Numbered from the stretch's first letter, positions 47,839-58,139 are shown. The stretch: 64,000 bases of DNA from Gammaproteobacteria bacterium (GCA_029863005.1 JAOTWF010000002.1:17545-81544); one strand, 5' to 3'. Notes: a model not told the origin generated them from the letters alone. Numbers and translations are program-made.

Positions 47839-48317
47839 CAGGCCCGCAACCGGGCACGCCGGATATCCTCGAGCAAGCCCTGCGCGGCGTCCTCGATCAT
47901 GTCGAGGACACGATCGAATCCCCCCGCTCCGCCGAAATACGGGTCGGGAACTTCCTGCTCCGCTCGGCTCGTGGCAAATTCCATGAACAGTCGGATGCGG
48001 GACTCCAGACCCGGAGGGCAAATTTCGAGCAGGTTCTCGTAGTTTTCCCGGTCCATGGCCAAAACGTAATCGAATTTCTCAATATCACTGGCCACGGCCC
48101 GGCGCCCCCGCAAACGGCTGATGTCGATCCCGCGACGCGCGCACGCGGCTTGGGCGCGCTCATCCGGCGCTTCGCCGATGTGATAGGCATGAGTGCCCGC
48201 CGAATCAATTTCCATTTGCTGTTCAAGCCTGTGCTCGAGCACCAATTTGCGGAAGACGCCCTCCGCCGTTGGCGAACGGCAGATATTGCCAAGACATACG
48301 AACAATACTTTAACCAT
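47838..48317 (-). CDS. Low molecular weight protein-tyrosine phosphatase
   Basis: A 159-residue LMW-PTP. The P-loop CLGNICRSPTAEG begins at residue 8 and the general-acid aspartate is in VPDPYFGG near 128. Such enzymes (Wzb, Etp, PtpA) dephosphorylate tyrosine kinases that govern capsule or exopolysaccharide export. No kinase is in the window. The ATG at 48317 is used instead of the track start 81 codons earlier, which lies in kdsB. It ends next to the candidate structured RNA, convergent with rne. Confidence 0.93.
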   Translation of the reverse strand: MVKVLFVCLGNICRSPTAEGVFRKLVLEHRLEQQMEIDSAGTHAYHIGEAPDERAQAACARRGIDISRLRGRRAVASDIEKFDYVLAMDRENYENLLEICPPGLESRIRLFMEFATSRAEQEVPDPYFGGAGGFDRVLDMIEDAAQGLLEDIRRARLRA

Positions 48318-48339
48318 CGATCTGACCAGTTGTTCCCAA

Positions 48340-49083
48340 TTATTGGCTGAAAAATTTCCGCACGCGCTCAAGGTCTTCCGGCGTGTCCACACCGGCTCCG
48401 GGCAGGAGATGTGTTTCATGCACCACAATCCGTTCACCGTGCCACAATACGCGTAACTGTTCGAGCTGTTCGGCTTCCTCCGGCGGACAGGCCGGCCACG
48501 AGGCAAAGCGTCGGACAAATCCGGCACGGTAAGCATAAAGTCCAATATGCCGATAGGCACGAATCACTCCGCCGCCCTTTCCGGCCATGAACTCACGCGG
48601 CCAGGGAATGGCGGCACGACTGAAGTATAAGGCACAACCTTCGGCATCGAGAACGACTTTCACTACGTGAGGATTGGTCAGCGTCTCGCGGTCATTGATG
48701 GCGTGACAGGCCGTTGCCACCTCTGCGTCTTCGTGGGACGCCAACTTGTCCGCCACTTCGCGTATCAGCTTCGGCGGCATCAACGGCTCGTCCCCTTGCA
48801 GGTTCACAACAATTTCATCTGCGCCGATGTCCAGCTTTTCGATGGCCTCGGCTAACCGGTCCGTGCCTGAGCGATGCCTGGCAGAAGTCATAACCGCGTG
48901 CGCACCGAAGCCGTCGGCCGCTTGGCACACACGTTCGTCGTCTGTGGCAATGATGACTTGGCTTGCCCCACTCTTGACGGCGCAATCATAGACCCGCTGA
49001 ATCAACGGCCGACCAGCAACGTCCGCCAGTGGCTTTCCTGGCAGGCGAGTCGAGGCATAACGCGCAGGGATAATAATATGCAT
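48340..49083 (-). CDS. kdsB: CMP-Kdo synthetase (3-deoxy-manno-octulosonate cytidylyltransferase)
   Basis: KdsB activates Kdo with CTP for addition to lipid A. It has IIPARYASTRLPGKPLADVAGRPLIQRV at the N-terminus, NLQGDEPLMPP near residue 95, and HIGLYAYRAGFVRRF and EQLEQLRVLWHGERI further on, all typical. The length is 247 residues. It groups with ycaR, lpxK and msbA, an LPS biosynthesis run. Confidence 0.97.
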   Translation of the reverse strand: MHIIIPARYASTRLPGKPLADVAGRPLIQRVYDCAVKSGASQVIIATDDERVCQAADGFGAHAVMTSARHRSGTDRLAEAIEKLDIGADEIVVNLQGDEPLMPPKLIREVADKLASHEDAEVATACHAINDRETLTNPHVVKVVLDAEGCALYFSRAAIPWPREFMAGKGGGVIRAYRHIGLYAYRAGFVRRFASWPACPPEEAEQLEQLRVLWHGERIVVHETHLLPGAGVDTPEDLERVRKFFSQ

Positions 49084-49127
49084 GGATGAAATGGAAAGTT
49101 CTCGCGGGGGGTGACCGCGATCAAGGA

Positions 49128-49310
49128 TTATTTCGGGAGTTCTTCCTCGGCCACTTTCCGCGCCTCGTCCTCCAGCATGACAGGAATGTCATCTCGAATC
49201 GGATACGCGAGGCGGTCGGCCTTGCAGATCAGCTCTGATTTTTTCTTGTCATAAATCAGCGGGCCTTTGCATGCCGGGCAAACCAGGATGTCGAGCAGTT
49301 TTTTATCCAC
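49128..49310 (-). CDS. ycaR: Trm112/YcaR family small protein
   Basis: A 60-residue protein with [15 protein letters not shown] at the N-terminus and [23 protein letters not shown] at the C-terminus, the UPF0434/Trm112 pattern. One CxxC pair and a later Cys are visible. The GTG start overlaps the lpxK stop by eight bases. It lies between lpxK and kdsB in most gammaproteobacteria. Its function is not settled. Confidence 0.95.
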   Translation of the reverse strand: MDKKLLDILVCPACKGPLIYDKKKSELICKADRLAYPIRDDIPVMLEDEARKVAEEELPK

Positions 49311-50286
49311 GCCATTTCTCCTTTAGTTCTTGCCAAACCGCTTCACCGATACGCGGGTCCGGTCTGGCATCGATCATCAGATACCAAACATGATCCCCTG
49401 CAAAGCGCTCGCATTTTACCGCATCTTTATGCGTCATGATCACCGGAAGATTGTCAGGGAAACGGATATCCTGCGCGCGGTACCGATGGTGGTCGGGAAA
49501 CGGGTGCTCGATGGTTTCGATGCCCAATCGCCGCAGGTGTGCAAAAAATCTCGCCGGGTGGCCGATGCCGGCCACGGCATGGACGGTTTCTCCCCGGAAC
49601 GATCCGGTCGAGGCGTAAGCCTCTGGCAGATTCACCCGGCACAGGCCGGAATCCTTCAGTTCCATGCCCAATTCGCTTTCTCGCGGCGGGCCGGTCACCA
49701 CACGCAGTGAAATATCCCGCAAACGACTGAGCGGTTCGCGCAGCGGTCCGGCGGGCAAACAATAACCGTTACCGAAGCGGCGCTCGCCATCAATGACGGC
49801 AATCTCGATATCGCGAGCCAGACGCAGGTGTTGCAAACCATCGTCACTCACGATCACATCGCAACGGTGCTCGCGGATCAGGTATTGCGCCCCGCGCACG
49901 CGATCCGGGTCGGCCGCCACCGGACACTCGCTTTGCCGCGCCAGCATCACCGCCTCATCCCCCACCACGTCGGGATCATGGATCGGCGTCACGCCATGCG
50001 GCCAGTCTGCGGCACTGCCGCCATATCCGCGCAGGACAATTCCTGGGCGCATACCCTTTTGCCGCAGGAAGGTTGCCAGCCACAGGACCAGCGGCGTCTT
50101 GCCGCTGCCGCCAACCGTGATATTGCCAACGACGATGACGGGCACCGGCAGCTTCACGGAGGTCATGACGCCGAACCGGTACAGGGCCCGGCGCATCAAC
50201 ATCAGCAGACAGTACACCCAGCTCACCGGGCGCAGCAGCAGGCTCAAGGGTGTCTTGTGATACCAGTGCCACTCCAGCCAATGCAT
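49303..50286 (-). CDS. lpxK: Tetraacyldisaccharide 4'-kinase
   Basis: LpxK phosphorylates the lipid A disaccharide at the 4' position on the inner membrane. An N-terminal membrane-associated segment ([21 protein letters not shown], about 13-33) precedes the P-loop [18 protein letters not shown] near residue 55, and [19 protein letters not shown] lies near 140. The ATG at 50286 gives the usual 327 residues; the track start lies 62 codons upstream in the spacer and msbA. It follows msbA as in E. coli. Confidence 0.96.
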   Translation of the reverse strand: MHWLEWHWYHKTPLSLLLRPVSWVYCLLMLMRRALYRFGVMTSVKLPVPVIVVGNITVGGSGKTPLVLWLATFLRQKGMRPGIVLRGYGGSAADWPHGVTPIHDPDVVGDEAVMLARQSECPVAADPDRVRGAQYLIREHRCDVIVSDDGLQHLRLARDIEIAVIDGERRFGNGYCLPAGPLREPLSRLRDISLRVVTGPPRESELGMELKDSGLCRVNLPEAYASTGSFRGETVHAVAGIGHPARFFAHLRRLGIETIEHPFPDHHRYRAQDIRFPDNLPVIMTHKDAVKCERFAGDHVWYLMIDARPDPRIGEAVWQELKEKWRG

Positions 50287-50335
50287 TTCTGTAGCCCCGC
50301 TCGCTGCGCTCGCTCGTCTTGCCGTATTGATTGAA
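50287..50335. repeat. Short GCTC/GCGC-rich repeat in the msbA-lpxK spacer
   Basis: The 49-base spacer contains CGCTCGCTGCGCTCGCTCG, a low-complexity motif with repeated CGCTCG units that often appears in intergenic repeats of high-GC proteobacteria. It may form a small hairpin in the message. Confidence 0.35.
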
Positions 50336-52090
50336 TCAGCCGGACGGGTTTTCGAGGAATTGGTTGCGGTACAATCCGGCATAGATTCCGTTGCGTGCCA
50401 ACAGCTCGCGGTGTGGTCCACTTTCCACCACCCGCCCCTGCTCCAGCACCACAATCCGGTCGGCATGCTCAACCGTGGACAGACGGTGCGCGATCACCAG
50501 CGTGGTCCGGTGCTCCATGAGTTTTTGCAACGCCGCCTGCACCAGGCGTTCGGATTCCGTATCGAGAGACGACGTGGCTTCATCGAGAATCAGGATCGGA
50601 GCGTCCTTGTACAAGGCGCGCGCGATGGCTATGCGTTGGCGTTGTCCGCCCGACAGCAGCGCACCGCGCTCGCCCACGCGCGTGTCCAGTCCTTCCGGAA
50701 GGCGCTCCGCAAATTCGAGCACATGGGCCGCCCGCGCCGCCGCCAGCACCCGCTCCTCGTCGATGGCTTTCTCTTCGCCATAAGCGATGTTGTGACGGAT
50801 GGAATCATCGAAAAGGATGTTCTCCTGTCCGACGAGTGCGATTTGCCGACGCAGGCTGACCAGGGTCAGGTCGTTGATGTCGGTATCATCAATCCGGATC
50901 GCACCGCGGTCGGCACGGTAGAATCGCGGCAGCAGGCTCACGATGGTGCTCTTGCCGCTGCCCGATTGTCCAACCAGCGCCAGCACCTGACCGGGCTCGA
51001 CGGCGAAGGAAACATCTTCCAATACGTCCCGCTCGGCGCCAGGATAACGAAAGCCGACGCCCCGGTATTCGACGCGGCCGCGGGCGCGCTCGAGCGCTAT
51101 CGTTCCGGTTTCCGGCTCCGGTGGCTCATCCAGCACGGTGAAAGTACTTTGCGCCGCCGCCAAGGATGTCTGGATAGTTTCGTTGATGCGCGCCAAGCGG
51201 CGGCTTGGACCCATGATCCACATGGCCGCAATGATATAAGAGGTGAACGTGCCCGCGCTGATCTCCCCCGAAAGCAACGCAATATAAATTACCAACCCAA
51301 GCGCGATGGAGCCCGCGAATTGCAGTAACCCCATGCCGATCGCGGACACAGCCACCTTGCGCAGCGTCTGACGGCGGTTTTTTTCATTGCCGCGCTCGAA
51401 AGCGCGGAGTTCAGCGGGTTGCCCGCCGAAGGACTTGACCACGCGCTGACCATCGCCCGCCTCGCGCACTACCTGTGAAATCTCGCCCATGCTCGTCTGA
51501 ATTTCGAGACTGGCGCGCAGGAAACGCCGGTTCATGGCACGCAGCAGCAGGGTTGTGATCGGTAACAGCACGGCAAAGACCAGCGTCAATTTCCAGTTGA
51601 GGTACAGCAACCACGCGGCGAGCGCCAACAGGGTGAGCCCATCGCCAATTACGACATACGGCACCTGGGTGACGCCGGCGGCGATTTGCTCGACGTCATA
51701 AAGGAGGCGCGAGATCAGTCCGCCCGAGGGGCTCGTATCGTAATACCGGCTGGGGAGATACAGCATGCGCCGGAAAACATTATTACGCAGATCAAACGTG
51801 ACACGCCGACCTATCCAGGCGGTGCCGTACTGCGCGAAAAAGTTTCCGATCCCGCGCGCCAGAAACATCAGCACGATGAGCGGTGGGATGATTTTGATCG
51901 CCGCGGGATCGCGTTGCACGAAACCCTCGTCCATGAGCGGCTTCATTAAGGCGGTGAAACCGGCAGCGGAGGCCGACAGCACAACCATGCCGCCAACGGC
52001 GATGACGAACATCCACTTGTATGGCCAGGCGTAGGCCAGCAGCCGTCGATACAGCCGCAGGTTTCCGTTGGCAGCCGGAATTTTACTCAC
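50336..52090 (-). CDS. msbA: Lipid A export ATP-binding/permease protein
   Basis: MsbA flips lipid A-core across the inner membrane. Six membrane segments lie in about the first 300 residues (for example WMFVIAVGGMVVLSASAAGF and LTLVFAVLLPITTLLL). The ATPase domain has LVGQSGSGKSTIVSLLPRFY near residue 367, the signature LLSGGQRQRIAIARAL near 473 and LILDEATSSLD near 497. At 584 residues it matches E. coli MsbA (582). It starts with GTG overlapping the exbD stop. Confidence 0.96.
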   Translation of the reverse strand: MSKIPAANGNLRLYRRLLAYAWPYKWMFVIAVGGMVVLSASAAGFTALMKPLMDEGFVQRDPAAIKIIPPLIVLMFLARGIGNFFAQYGTAWIGRRVTFDLRNNVFRRMLYLPSRYYDTSPSGGLISRLLYDVEQIAAGVTQVPYVVIGDGLTLLALAAWLLYLNWKLTLVFAVLLPITTLLLRAMNRRFLRASLEIQTSMGEISQVVREAGDGQRVVKSFGGQPAELRAFERGNEKNRRQTLRKVAVSAIGMGLLQFAGSIALGLVIYIALLSGEISAGTFTSYIIAAMWIMGPSRRLARINETIQTSLAAAQSTFTVLDEPPEPETGTIALERARGRVEYRGVGFRYPGAERDVLEDVSFAVEPGQVLALVGQSGSGKSTIVSLLPRFYRADRGAIRIDDTDINDLTLVSLRRQIALVGQENILFDDSIRHNIAYGEEKAIDEERVLAAARAAHVLEFAERLPEGLDTRVGERGALLSGGQRQRIAIARALYKDAPILILDEATSSLDTESERLVQAALQKLMEHRTTLVIAHRLSTVEHADRIVVLEQGRVVESGPHRELLARNGIYAGLYRNQFLENPSG

Positions 52091-52514
52091 GCGCCGCTTG
52101 GCCGGACGGCTGTTGCGTGGCGAAGGTCAGGCGAGTAAAGCCAAGACGACGCGCCGAATCCATGACGCGGATGACGGCTTCGTGCGGGGTTTGGGCATCG
52201 GCATGCACAACGACCAGCGGATCCTTGTTGGCTCCGGCCGCGCGCGTCAATGCCCTTCGCAGAACTTCCGGCGTGGCATTCAGCAATTGCTGCTCACCGA
52301 TATACATCTGGCCTTTCGCGTCGATCGTCACGCGCAGTGACGGCAGATTCTGCTTCACTTCGGCCGAGGCTTCAGGCAAACGTATACTCAGTCGCGCTTC
52401 ATTCGAAAAGCTGGTCGTGACCACGAGGAAGATCAATGTCATCAACAAAACATCTATCAACGGTATCAGATTCAGTTCCGGTTCTTCGTCGGGGATGGCG
52501 GTGCGGAAATTCAT
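52083..52514 (-). CDS. exbD: ExbD/TolR family biopolymer transport protein
   Basis: A 143-residue single-pass protein. A membrane helix near residues 14-34 (LIPLIDVLLMTLIFLVVTTSF) contains the essential Asp in PLIDVLL, and a periplasmic domain follows. With the ExbB-like neighbour it forms a proton-driven motor for TonB-type or Tol-type energy transfer. Position between exbB and the LPS genes matches PA2982-PA2983 of Pseudomonas, from memory. I use ATG 52514; the GTG at 52541 overlaps exbB and is possible. Confidence 0.92.
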   Translation of the reverse strand: MNFRTAIPDEEPELNLIPLIDVLLMTLIFLVVTTSFSNEARLSIRLPEASAEVKQNLPSLRVTIDAKGQMYIGEQQLLNATPEVLRRALTRAAGANKDPLVVVHADAQTPHEAVIRVMDSARRLGFTRLTFATQQPSGQAARE

Positions 52515-52521
52515 ATGTCGG

Positions 52522-53142
52522 TCAATCGCTTTCGCGCTCACGCTCGCCTTGGAGCACTTCGACCAGTTTGATGGCCTCAGACTCCATATTGATGATTAGC
52601 TCATTCACGCGCCCGCGGAAATAACGGTAGAACATGACGCTGGGAATAGCGACCGCGATTCCCGCGGCGGTGGTGATCAGTGCGGTGGAAATACCGGCGG
52701 CAACGATGGAAGGATCACCCACACCGTGCTGACCGATGCCGGAAAACATCTGGATCATGCCGATGACGGTCCCGAACAGGCCGAGAAACGGCGAGATAGC
52801 CGCAATGGTGCCGAGGCTACGAAGATAGCGCTCGAGATCCGGCACCACGTGGCGTCCGGTGTTTTCAATGGCCTCCTTGACGATTTCCCGGTCATGATCG
52901 CGGTTGACCAGCCCCGCGGCCAGGATTCGGCCAAGCGGCGAGTTGTCGCGCAGCGCCGCCAGATGTGAGGGCTCGAGCTCGTTGCGCTCCAGCAATTGCA
53001 TGACTTGCGCCAGTAAATCGGGCGGCGTCACGTATTTTTTCTGCAGCGACCAGAAGCGCTCGCCGATGATCGCCAGGGCCGCGACGGAACACAGGATGAT
53101 CGGCCACATGACCCAACCCCCTGCCTTGATGAGCTCGAACAT
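52522..53142 (-). CDS. exbB: ExbB/TolQ family proton channel
   Basis: A MotA/TolQ/ExbB family protein of 206 residues. It has an N-terminal helix (GWVMWPIILCSVAALAIIGERFWSL, about 8-32) and two C-terminal helices near 110-130 (LGTIAAISPFLGLFGTVIGMIQMF) and 150-172 (IVAAGISTALITTAAGIAVAIPSV). The motif PFLGLFGTVIGMIQMF is the family hallmark. It forms the ring around ExbD. The genes are adjacent with a 7-base gap. Confidence 0.93.
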   Translation of the reverse strand: MFELIKAGGWVMWPIILCSVAALAIIGERFWSLQKKYVTPPDLLAQVMQLLERNELEPSHLAALRDNSPLGRILAAGLVNRDHDREIVKEAIENTGRHVVPDLERYLRSLGTIAAISPFLGLFGTVIGMIQMFSGIGQHGVGDPSIVAAGISTALITTAAGIAVAIPSVMFYRYFRGRVNELIINMESEAIKLVEVLQGERERESD

Positions 53143-53234
53143 GCCGTGATTCCCGGGTAGAAAAGTGCGGCTAATGTAACAGACACGGAGAAATCCTCAA
53201 AGACAGTCGAGCAAAAACAGAATGTTGCAGCCAG

Positions 53235-55499
53235 TCACGGCGCATACCAATAACGTCGATGCCAGTCCCGGTACGCGGTGACTTCCAATCCGTCGGCGCG
53301 TAGCCGGATTTCCAGTGCGCCGGCGGAGGCAGAATCGTGCAATCGTATCCCGCGCTCGGCATATCGTTGAACGACGTCAGGGTGCGGATGACGGTGACGG
53401 TTGCGGTAACCTATCGGGAACAGAACATGGCGTGGCGCGACCGCCTCAATGAAACCGGACGTGGATGAAGTTTTGCTGCCGTGATGCGGCGCCACCAGGA
53501 TTTCCGCGCGCAGGCGATCTCCCCAGAGTTCCACCAGTCTTTTTTCCGCCCCGGCCTCGATATCGCCCGGAAGGAGGATGCTACCGAAGCGGCTGCGCAC
53601 CAGCAGCACGCACGAGGAATCGTTTTGAGGCCTGGTACGGTCGTCATCCGGGGACAGCATCAGGAAATCCACCCCGTCCCAGCTCCACGACTGCCCGCGC
53701 TGACATTGCTTTGCCCCGGGGAGCGTTTCCGGAACGCTGCTGAGGCGTTTGTCCACGGGCAAGGCGCGCAGCACGGAAAAGGCGCCACCGGTGTGATCGT
53801 TATCACCATGACTGATCAACAGGGCATCGAGGCGACGCACGCCGCTGGCGCGCAAGTACGGTTCCACGACCGCCTTCCCGGTGTCAAAATCCCCAAAACG
53901 CGGTCCCGCATCGAACAATAAGGTGTGCCCCTGGGTGCGAACGACGGCCGCGAGCCCCTGACCGACATCGAGCAAAGTAAACCACACCTCCGCCGGCGCC
54001 GGCCCTGCCGGTCGGATCAGAAACAGCGGCAGCAACCACACACCACCGACCCAGCGCGCGGGCCACCCGCGCGGTGCCAGCATCAATATCACACCCATTC
54101 CACCGCACAACAGTGCCCACATCGGGGGCGCCGGCTGCGACAACTGGCTGAATGACAATTCCGCCAGTCCAGCCAACGCTTGCCACAACAAGTGCAGCAG
54201 CCATGCCGCGAGTTGGAACAAAATGCCGGCAACGTCCGGAACAATCCCCAGCCACAGCGCGCCCAGCAGCGTCAGCGGCACCACCATTAGATCGAATACC
54301 GGCACCGCCAGCATGTTCGCCACCGGCGCCACCAGCGAGACTTGCTGAAACATCGCCAACATCAGCGGCAGCATGCCAAGCGCGATGGCCCACTGGATGT
54401 AACCCAGTCTCCAAACCAGCGGTTTCAATGATCGGTCGCCCTGGATCACGAGCAATATTACGGCGACAGCGGCAAACGATAGCCAGAATCCCACAGCCAT
54501 GATCGCGAGCGGATCGTAAATCAGCACCGCCAGGCCGGCGACGGCCAGCAACTGTGAGGAGGGAAAACGCCGTCGCAGGAGGATGCCGGACATGGCCACG
54601 GCCAGCATGATGAGCGCGCGTTGTGTGGGGACCACGAAACCGGCCAGGGCGGCGTAACAACTGGCGGCCAACAGCGCACAGATCGCACCGAACTGGGGTG
54701 CCGGCAAGCGCAAAACCGTCGATCCCGGCAGCGCCCACAGCCAACGTGCCAGGAAAAACATTACACCGGCGATCAAACTGATGTGCAGACCGGAAATCGC
54801 AACCAGATGCAGGGTGCCGGTGCGTCGCAGCACTTCCCACTGCTCGGTACCAAGACCACGCCCGTCGCCGTTGGCCAGCGCCACAATGATACCGGCGTAG
54901 TCGTTTCCGGGCAGGCGCTCTCGAATGCGCTCGCCCAGGTCCTGGCGCAGGCGATTAATATTGTGCCAGGCGGGCTCCCCGCCGAGACTCATCGGTGCCA
55001 CGTCGTCACGCACGTAACCCTTGGCACGGATCCGGTCCCGAAACAAATGCGCCTCGTAGTCGAAACCGCCGGGGTTCTGGTAACCGTGCGGCCGTTTGAG
55101 GCGGACTTTCAGGCGCCACGTCTCACCGGCGTGCGGTTGAAAACCCGGCGCTCGGCTGGTGAGCAGAATCCGCCGGGGGATCGATACCGGTTTGCCCTCG
55201 TGTTCAGCACGCGTTACTTCAAGCTCGAATCGCTGTCCGTAATCCGCCCGGCGGGGAATATCGTCAATCATCCCCTCGACCACCAGGTCCTGGCCCTCAA
55301 GTTCTCGCGGCAGGTCCTCCTCCAGGATTAACCCGGCGCGGAAACTCATCCATGTCACCCCGGCCACAAAGAACAGCACCATGAACCAGAGGGGACGCCA
55401 AAGCGCCAGCCCCAGGAGCGGCAACAGCAGCAGCGACCACCACAGGGAAGGCAGCGCGGCCAACTGCTGCACCCACAGCACCCCAACGAGGAAGGCCAA
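53235..55499 (-). CDS. comEC: ComEC/Rec2 DNA uptake channel
   Basis: The inner-membrane channel that takes single-stranded DNA into the cytoplasm in natural competence. The domains are: N-terminal membrane segments, a DUF4131-type periplasmic OB domain near residues 60-150, the competence domain with many helices from about 210 to 500 (GLHISLIAGVMFFLARWL), and a metallo-beta-lactamase-like domain at about 520-750 (LLISHGDNDHTGG, APHHGSKTSST). The ORF opens with TTG at 55499 with no close ribosome site. A perfect AAGGAG lies six bases before an in-frame ATC at 55514, giving MIRVATLAFLVG, which looks like the usual ComEC N-terminus. Confidence 0.94.
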   Translation of the reverse strand: MAFLVGVLWVQQLAALPSLWWSLLLLPLLGLALWRPLWFMVLFFVAGVTWMSFRAGLILEEDLPRELEGQDLVVEGMIDDIPRRADYGQRFELEVTRAEHEGKPVSIPRRILLTSRAPGFQPHAGETWRLKVRLKRPHGYQNPGGFDYEAHLFRDRIRAKGYVRDDVAPMSLGGEPAWHNINRLRQDLGERIRERLPGNDYAGIIVALANGDGRGLGTEQWEVLRRTGTLHLVAISGLHISLIAGVMFFLARWLWALPGSTVLRLPAPQFGAICALLAASCYAALAGFVVPTQRALIMLAVAMSGILLRRRFPSSQLLAVAGLAVLIYDPLAIMAVGFWLSFAAVAVILLVIQGDRSLKPLVWRLGYIQWAIALGMLPLMLAMFQQVSLVAPVANMLAVPVFDLMVVPLTLLGALWLGIVPDVAGILFQLAAWLLHLLWQALAGLAELSFSQLSQPAPPMWALLCGGMGVILMLAPRGWPARWVGGVWLLPLFLIRPAGPAPAEVWFTLLDVGQGLAAVVRTQGHTLLFDAGPRFGDFDTGKAVVEPYLRASGVRRLDALLISHGDNDHTGGAFSVLRALPVDKRLSSVPETLPGAKQCQRGQSWSWDGVDFLMLSPDDDRTRPQNDSSCVLLVRSRFGSILLPGDIEAGAEKRLVELWGDRLRAEILVAPHHGSKTSSTSGFIEAVAPRHVLFPIGYRNRHRHPHPDVVQRYAERGIRLHDSASAGALEIRLRADGLEVTAYRDWHRRYWYAP

Positions 55500-55567
55500 C
55501 GTGGCGACGCGGATGACAGTCTCCTTGGCTGTTATTTTTATTTCGTGAGAATATACACCTGAAATTT

Positions 55568-56098
55568 ATGGCAAAAAAATATATCAGGCGATATTTCCCG
55601 GACCCCCACAAGATCCGTGATCACAAGCATCTGCGAATTTTCGGCAAGCTGCTACACGATCCCAACCTGTGGCACCTGAACCGCCGCTCCGCTTCGGGAG
55701 CGTTTGCCGTGGGACTTTTCATGGCCTTCGTCCCCATGCCTTTCCAGATGATCCCCGCGGCCGCGGCCGCGATCCTGTTGCGCGTCAACCTGCCGATCTC
55801 GGTGGCGCTGGTGTGGATCACCAATCCTCTGACGATGCCTCCGGTTTTCTATTTCAGCTACAGCCTCGGCGCGTGGATTCTCGGCACGCCGATGCACTCG
55901 GTCGGGTACGACTTTTCCTGGGAATGGATCACCACGGAACTCACCCGCGTCTGGAAGCCGTTTTTACTGGGTTCGTTCCTGGTAGGCGCGATCAGCGCCC
56001 TGCTTGGCTACCTGGGCATCCGCGGCCTGTGGCGTTGGCACGTTGTTCGTGATTGGGAGAAACGGAAAAAAGTCCGGGACCGGACAACGCCAACCTAG
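55568..56098 (+). CDS. DUF2062 family membrane protein
   Basis: A 176-residue protein starting with a basic, positively charged segment ([26 protein letters not shown]) and then [55 protein letters not shown] and a last helix near 135-155, the DUF2062 pattern. It has three or four membrane segments and a basic tail. The function is unknown. It is divergent from comEC and convergent with lolD, which it overlaps by four bases; a comEC-DUF2062-lol order is seen in pseudomonads. Confidence 0.88.
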   Translation: MAKKYIRRYFPDPHKIRDHKHLRIFGKLLHDPNLWHLNRRSASGAFAVGLFMAFVPMPFQMIPAAAAAILLRVNLPISVALVWITNPLTMPPVFYFSYSLGAWILGTPMHSVGYDFSWEWITTELTRVWKPFLLGSFLVGAISALLGYLGIRGLWRWHVVRDWEKRKKVRDRTTPT

Positions 56099-56898
56099 AC
56101 GGACTTGAGCACGCCGTCTTCCAACTTGAGCACGCGATCCATGCTTTCCGCGAGCGCGGGATCATGGGTGGCGATGATGAAACAGGTCTTGAGCTCACGA
56201 TTCAGTTCCAGCATCAGCTCGTAAATATTGTGCGCATTCTCACGGTCAAGATTGCCGGTCGGCTCGTCCGCCAATACACACAGGGGACGCGTCACCATGG
56301 CACGTGCCACGGCGGCACGCTGGCGCTCGCCGCCTGAAAGTTCACCCGGCCGGTGGTGCAAACGTCCCTCGAGACCGACGCGCGTGAGCATGGCCTGCGC
56401 CTGACTGATCGCCTCCGCCGTCGGGGCGCGCCGCACCAGGAGCGGCATGGCAACATTCTCCAGCGCGGTAAATTCATTCAGCAAGTGATGAAACTGGTAG
56501 ATGAATCCCAGCAGGCGGTTGCGCAACTGGCTGACTTCCGCTTCGTTCATTTTCGTCAGGTCCTGCCCGTCGATTTCCACTTGCCCTGCCGTGGGCCGGT
56601 CGAGACCGCCAAGCAAATGCAGCAAAGTGCTTTTGCCCGAACCGGAGGCGCCGACAATGGCCACGCGTTCGCCCGGTGCGATCCGCAGGTACACGCCTTT
56701 TAATACGTGCACATTAAACGAACCCTCGTTGAAAATTTTCTGCAGGCCGGTGGCGCGCAGGATGTGTTTTTTATCAGGCTTATCCGGCGTGGCCGACGAC
56801 TCGGCCGCCAGAGGGTCATCGGCCGGGGCAAGGTTGTCTGCGGCGTTATTCTCCTCGGCCATGGGCGTCTTCCCTTTCTTTTCGGATTTCCGGCTCAT
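56095..56898 (-). CDS. lolD: Lipoprotein-releasing ABC transporter ATPase
   Basis: LolD powers the LolCE complex that releases outer-membrane lipoproteins from the inner membrane. The ATPase motifs are [17 protein letters not shown] near residue 82, [17 protein letters not shown] near 185 and [10 protein letters not shown] near 207. The N-terminus carries about 40 extra charged, Ala/Asp/Pro-rich residues ([16 protein letters not shown]) before the usual start. An in-frame Met at residue 13 (MAEENN) is an alternative start. The ATGA overlap with the lolC stop shows that the two are co-translated. Confidence 0.93.
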   Translation of the reverse strand: MSRKSEKKGKTPMAEENNAADNLAPADDPLAAESSATPDKPDKKHILRATGLQKIFNEGSFNVHVLKGVYLRIAPGERVAIVGASGSGKSTLLHLLGGLDRPTAGQVEIDGQDLTKMNEAEVSQLRNRLLGFIYQFHHLLNEFTALENVAMPLLVRRAPTAEAISQAQAMLTRVGLEGRLHHRPGELSGGERQRAAVARAMVTRPLCVLADEPTGNLDRENAHNIYELMLELNRELKTCFIIATHDPALAESMDRVLKLEDGVLKSV

Positions 56899-58139
56899 TC
56901 GTATCGCAAAGCCTCAGCCGGCTGCACCTTGGAGGCGCGCCAGGCCGGATAGAGAGCCGACAGTAAACCCAGCACCAGCGTGCAGCCTGATACCAGAAAC
57001 ACGTCGGACCAGTGCAGATCCGATGGCAGCTCACTGATGAAATAGACATCCGCCGAAATGAACGACGTGCTGAACAGACGCTCGATGCCGTGCACAATTG
57101 GCTCAACATTGAGCGCCAGCAGAATACCGCACACCGTACCCACCAGGGTGCCAACCACGCCGACGACTGAGCCGTGCGCGAGGAAGATGCCCATGATGCT
57201 ATTGGGACTGGCGCCGAGTGTTCGCAGAATAGCAATATCCGCACGCTTCTCAGTGACCACGACCACCAGCGTGGACACCACGTTGAACATGGCGACGGTG
57301 ACAATGAGCAGCAGGATCACGAACATCACGGTTTTTTCGATTTTGAGGGCGCGGAAAAAGTTGCCGTGCTCGCGTGTCCAGTCGCGCGCAAGGTAATTCG
57401 GCCCCAAGGCGGCCTCCAGTTCATGCGCCACCCGCGGCGCGGCATCGACATCATTGAGCTTCAGGCGCAGCCCGCTGGTTTGATCGCCCATCTGGTAGAG
57501 CTTGGCGGCATCCGCGAGATGCATCAGCACCAAGCCATTGTCGTATTCATACATATCCATTCTGAAGATGCCGACCACGGTAAAGCGTTTGAATCGCGGC
57601 ATGAGGCCGGCGGGCGTCACCAGCGCCTGGGGGATGACGAGCGAAACCGGCGAACCCAGGGTGAGATCTAGTTTCCACGCGATCGCACTGCCGATCACAA
57701 CGCCGAATTCATCCGGCTTCAGTGACTCCAGGCGGCCTTCGAGCATGCGGTGGCCGAACTCGGATACCTGCAATTCCTCACTCGGCAGGATGCCACGCAC
57801 CATCACGCCGCTTACGGTTTTGCCACGCGACACCATGCCCTGCCCGGTAATATAGGGTGCGCGAGCGATAATACGCGGATTCTGGAGTTGGCTTGCCGTG
57901 CCTTTCCAGTCGCGCAGCTGGCCATTGGTTTCGGTGATGGTGACGTGTGAGATTACCCCAAGGATGCGGCCACGCAGCTCTTTCCCGAAGCCGTTCATCA
58001 CCGATAGCGTGGTAATGAGCGCGGTGATACCAAGCGTGATCCCAAGAATGGAAATGAGCGAGATGAAGGAGATAAAGTGGCTGCGTTTGCGCGCGCGGGT
58101 GTAACGCAAGCCGACGAAAGCCTCAAACGGACGAATCAT
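56895..58139 (-). CDS. lolC: Lipoprotein-releasing ABC transporter permease (LolC/E)
   Basis: A 414-residue permease with the FtsX-like four-helix layout. The N-terminal sequence [44 protein letters not shown] is the LolC/LolE signature, with helices near 25-50, 270-295, 315-340 and 375-400 and a large periplasmic domain between the first two. Only one permease gene is present; in many proteobacteria a single LolF-type protein replaces the LolC/LolE pair, so it may act as a homodimer with LolD. Confidence 0.94.
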   Translation of the reverse strand: MIRPFEAFVGLRYTRARKRSHFISFISLISILGITLGITALITTLSVMNGFGKELRGRILGVISHVTITETNGQLRDWKGTASQLQNPRIIARAPYITGQGMVSRGKTVSGVMVRGILPSEELQVSEFGHRMLEGRLESLKPDEFGVVIGSAIAWKLDLTLGSPVSLVIPQALVTPAGLMPRFKRFTVVGIFRMDMYEYDNGLVLMHLADAAKLYQMGDQTSGLRLKLNDVDAAPRVAHELEAALGPNYLARDWTREHGNFFRALKIEKTVMFVILLLIVTVAMFNVVSTLVVVVTEKRADIAILRTLGASPNSIMGIFLAHGSVVGVVGTLVGTVCGILLALNVEPIVHGIERLFSTSFISADVYFISELPSDLHWSDVFLVSGCTLVLGLLSALYPAWRASKVQPAEALRYE

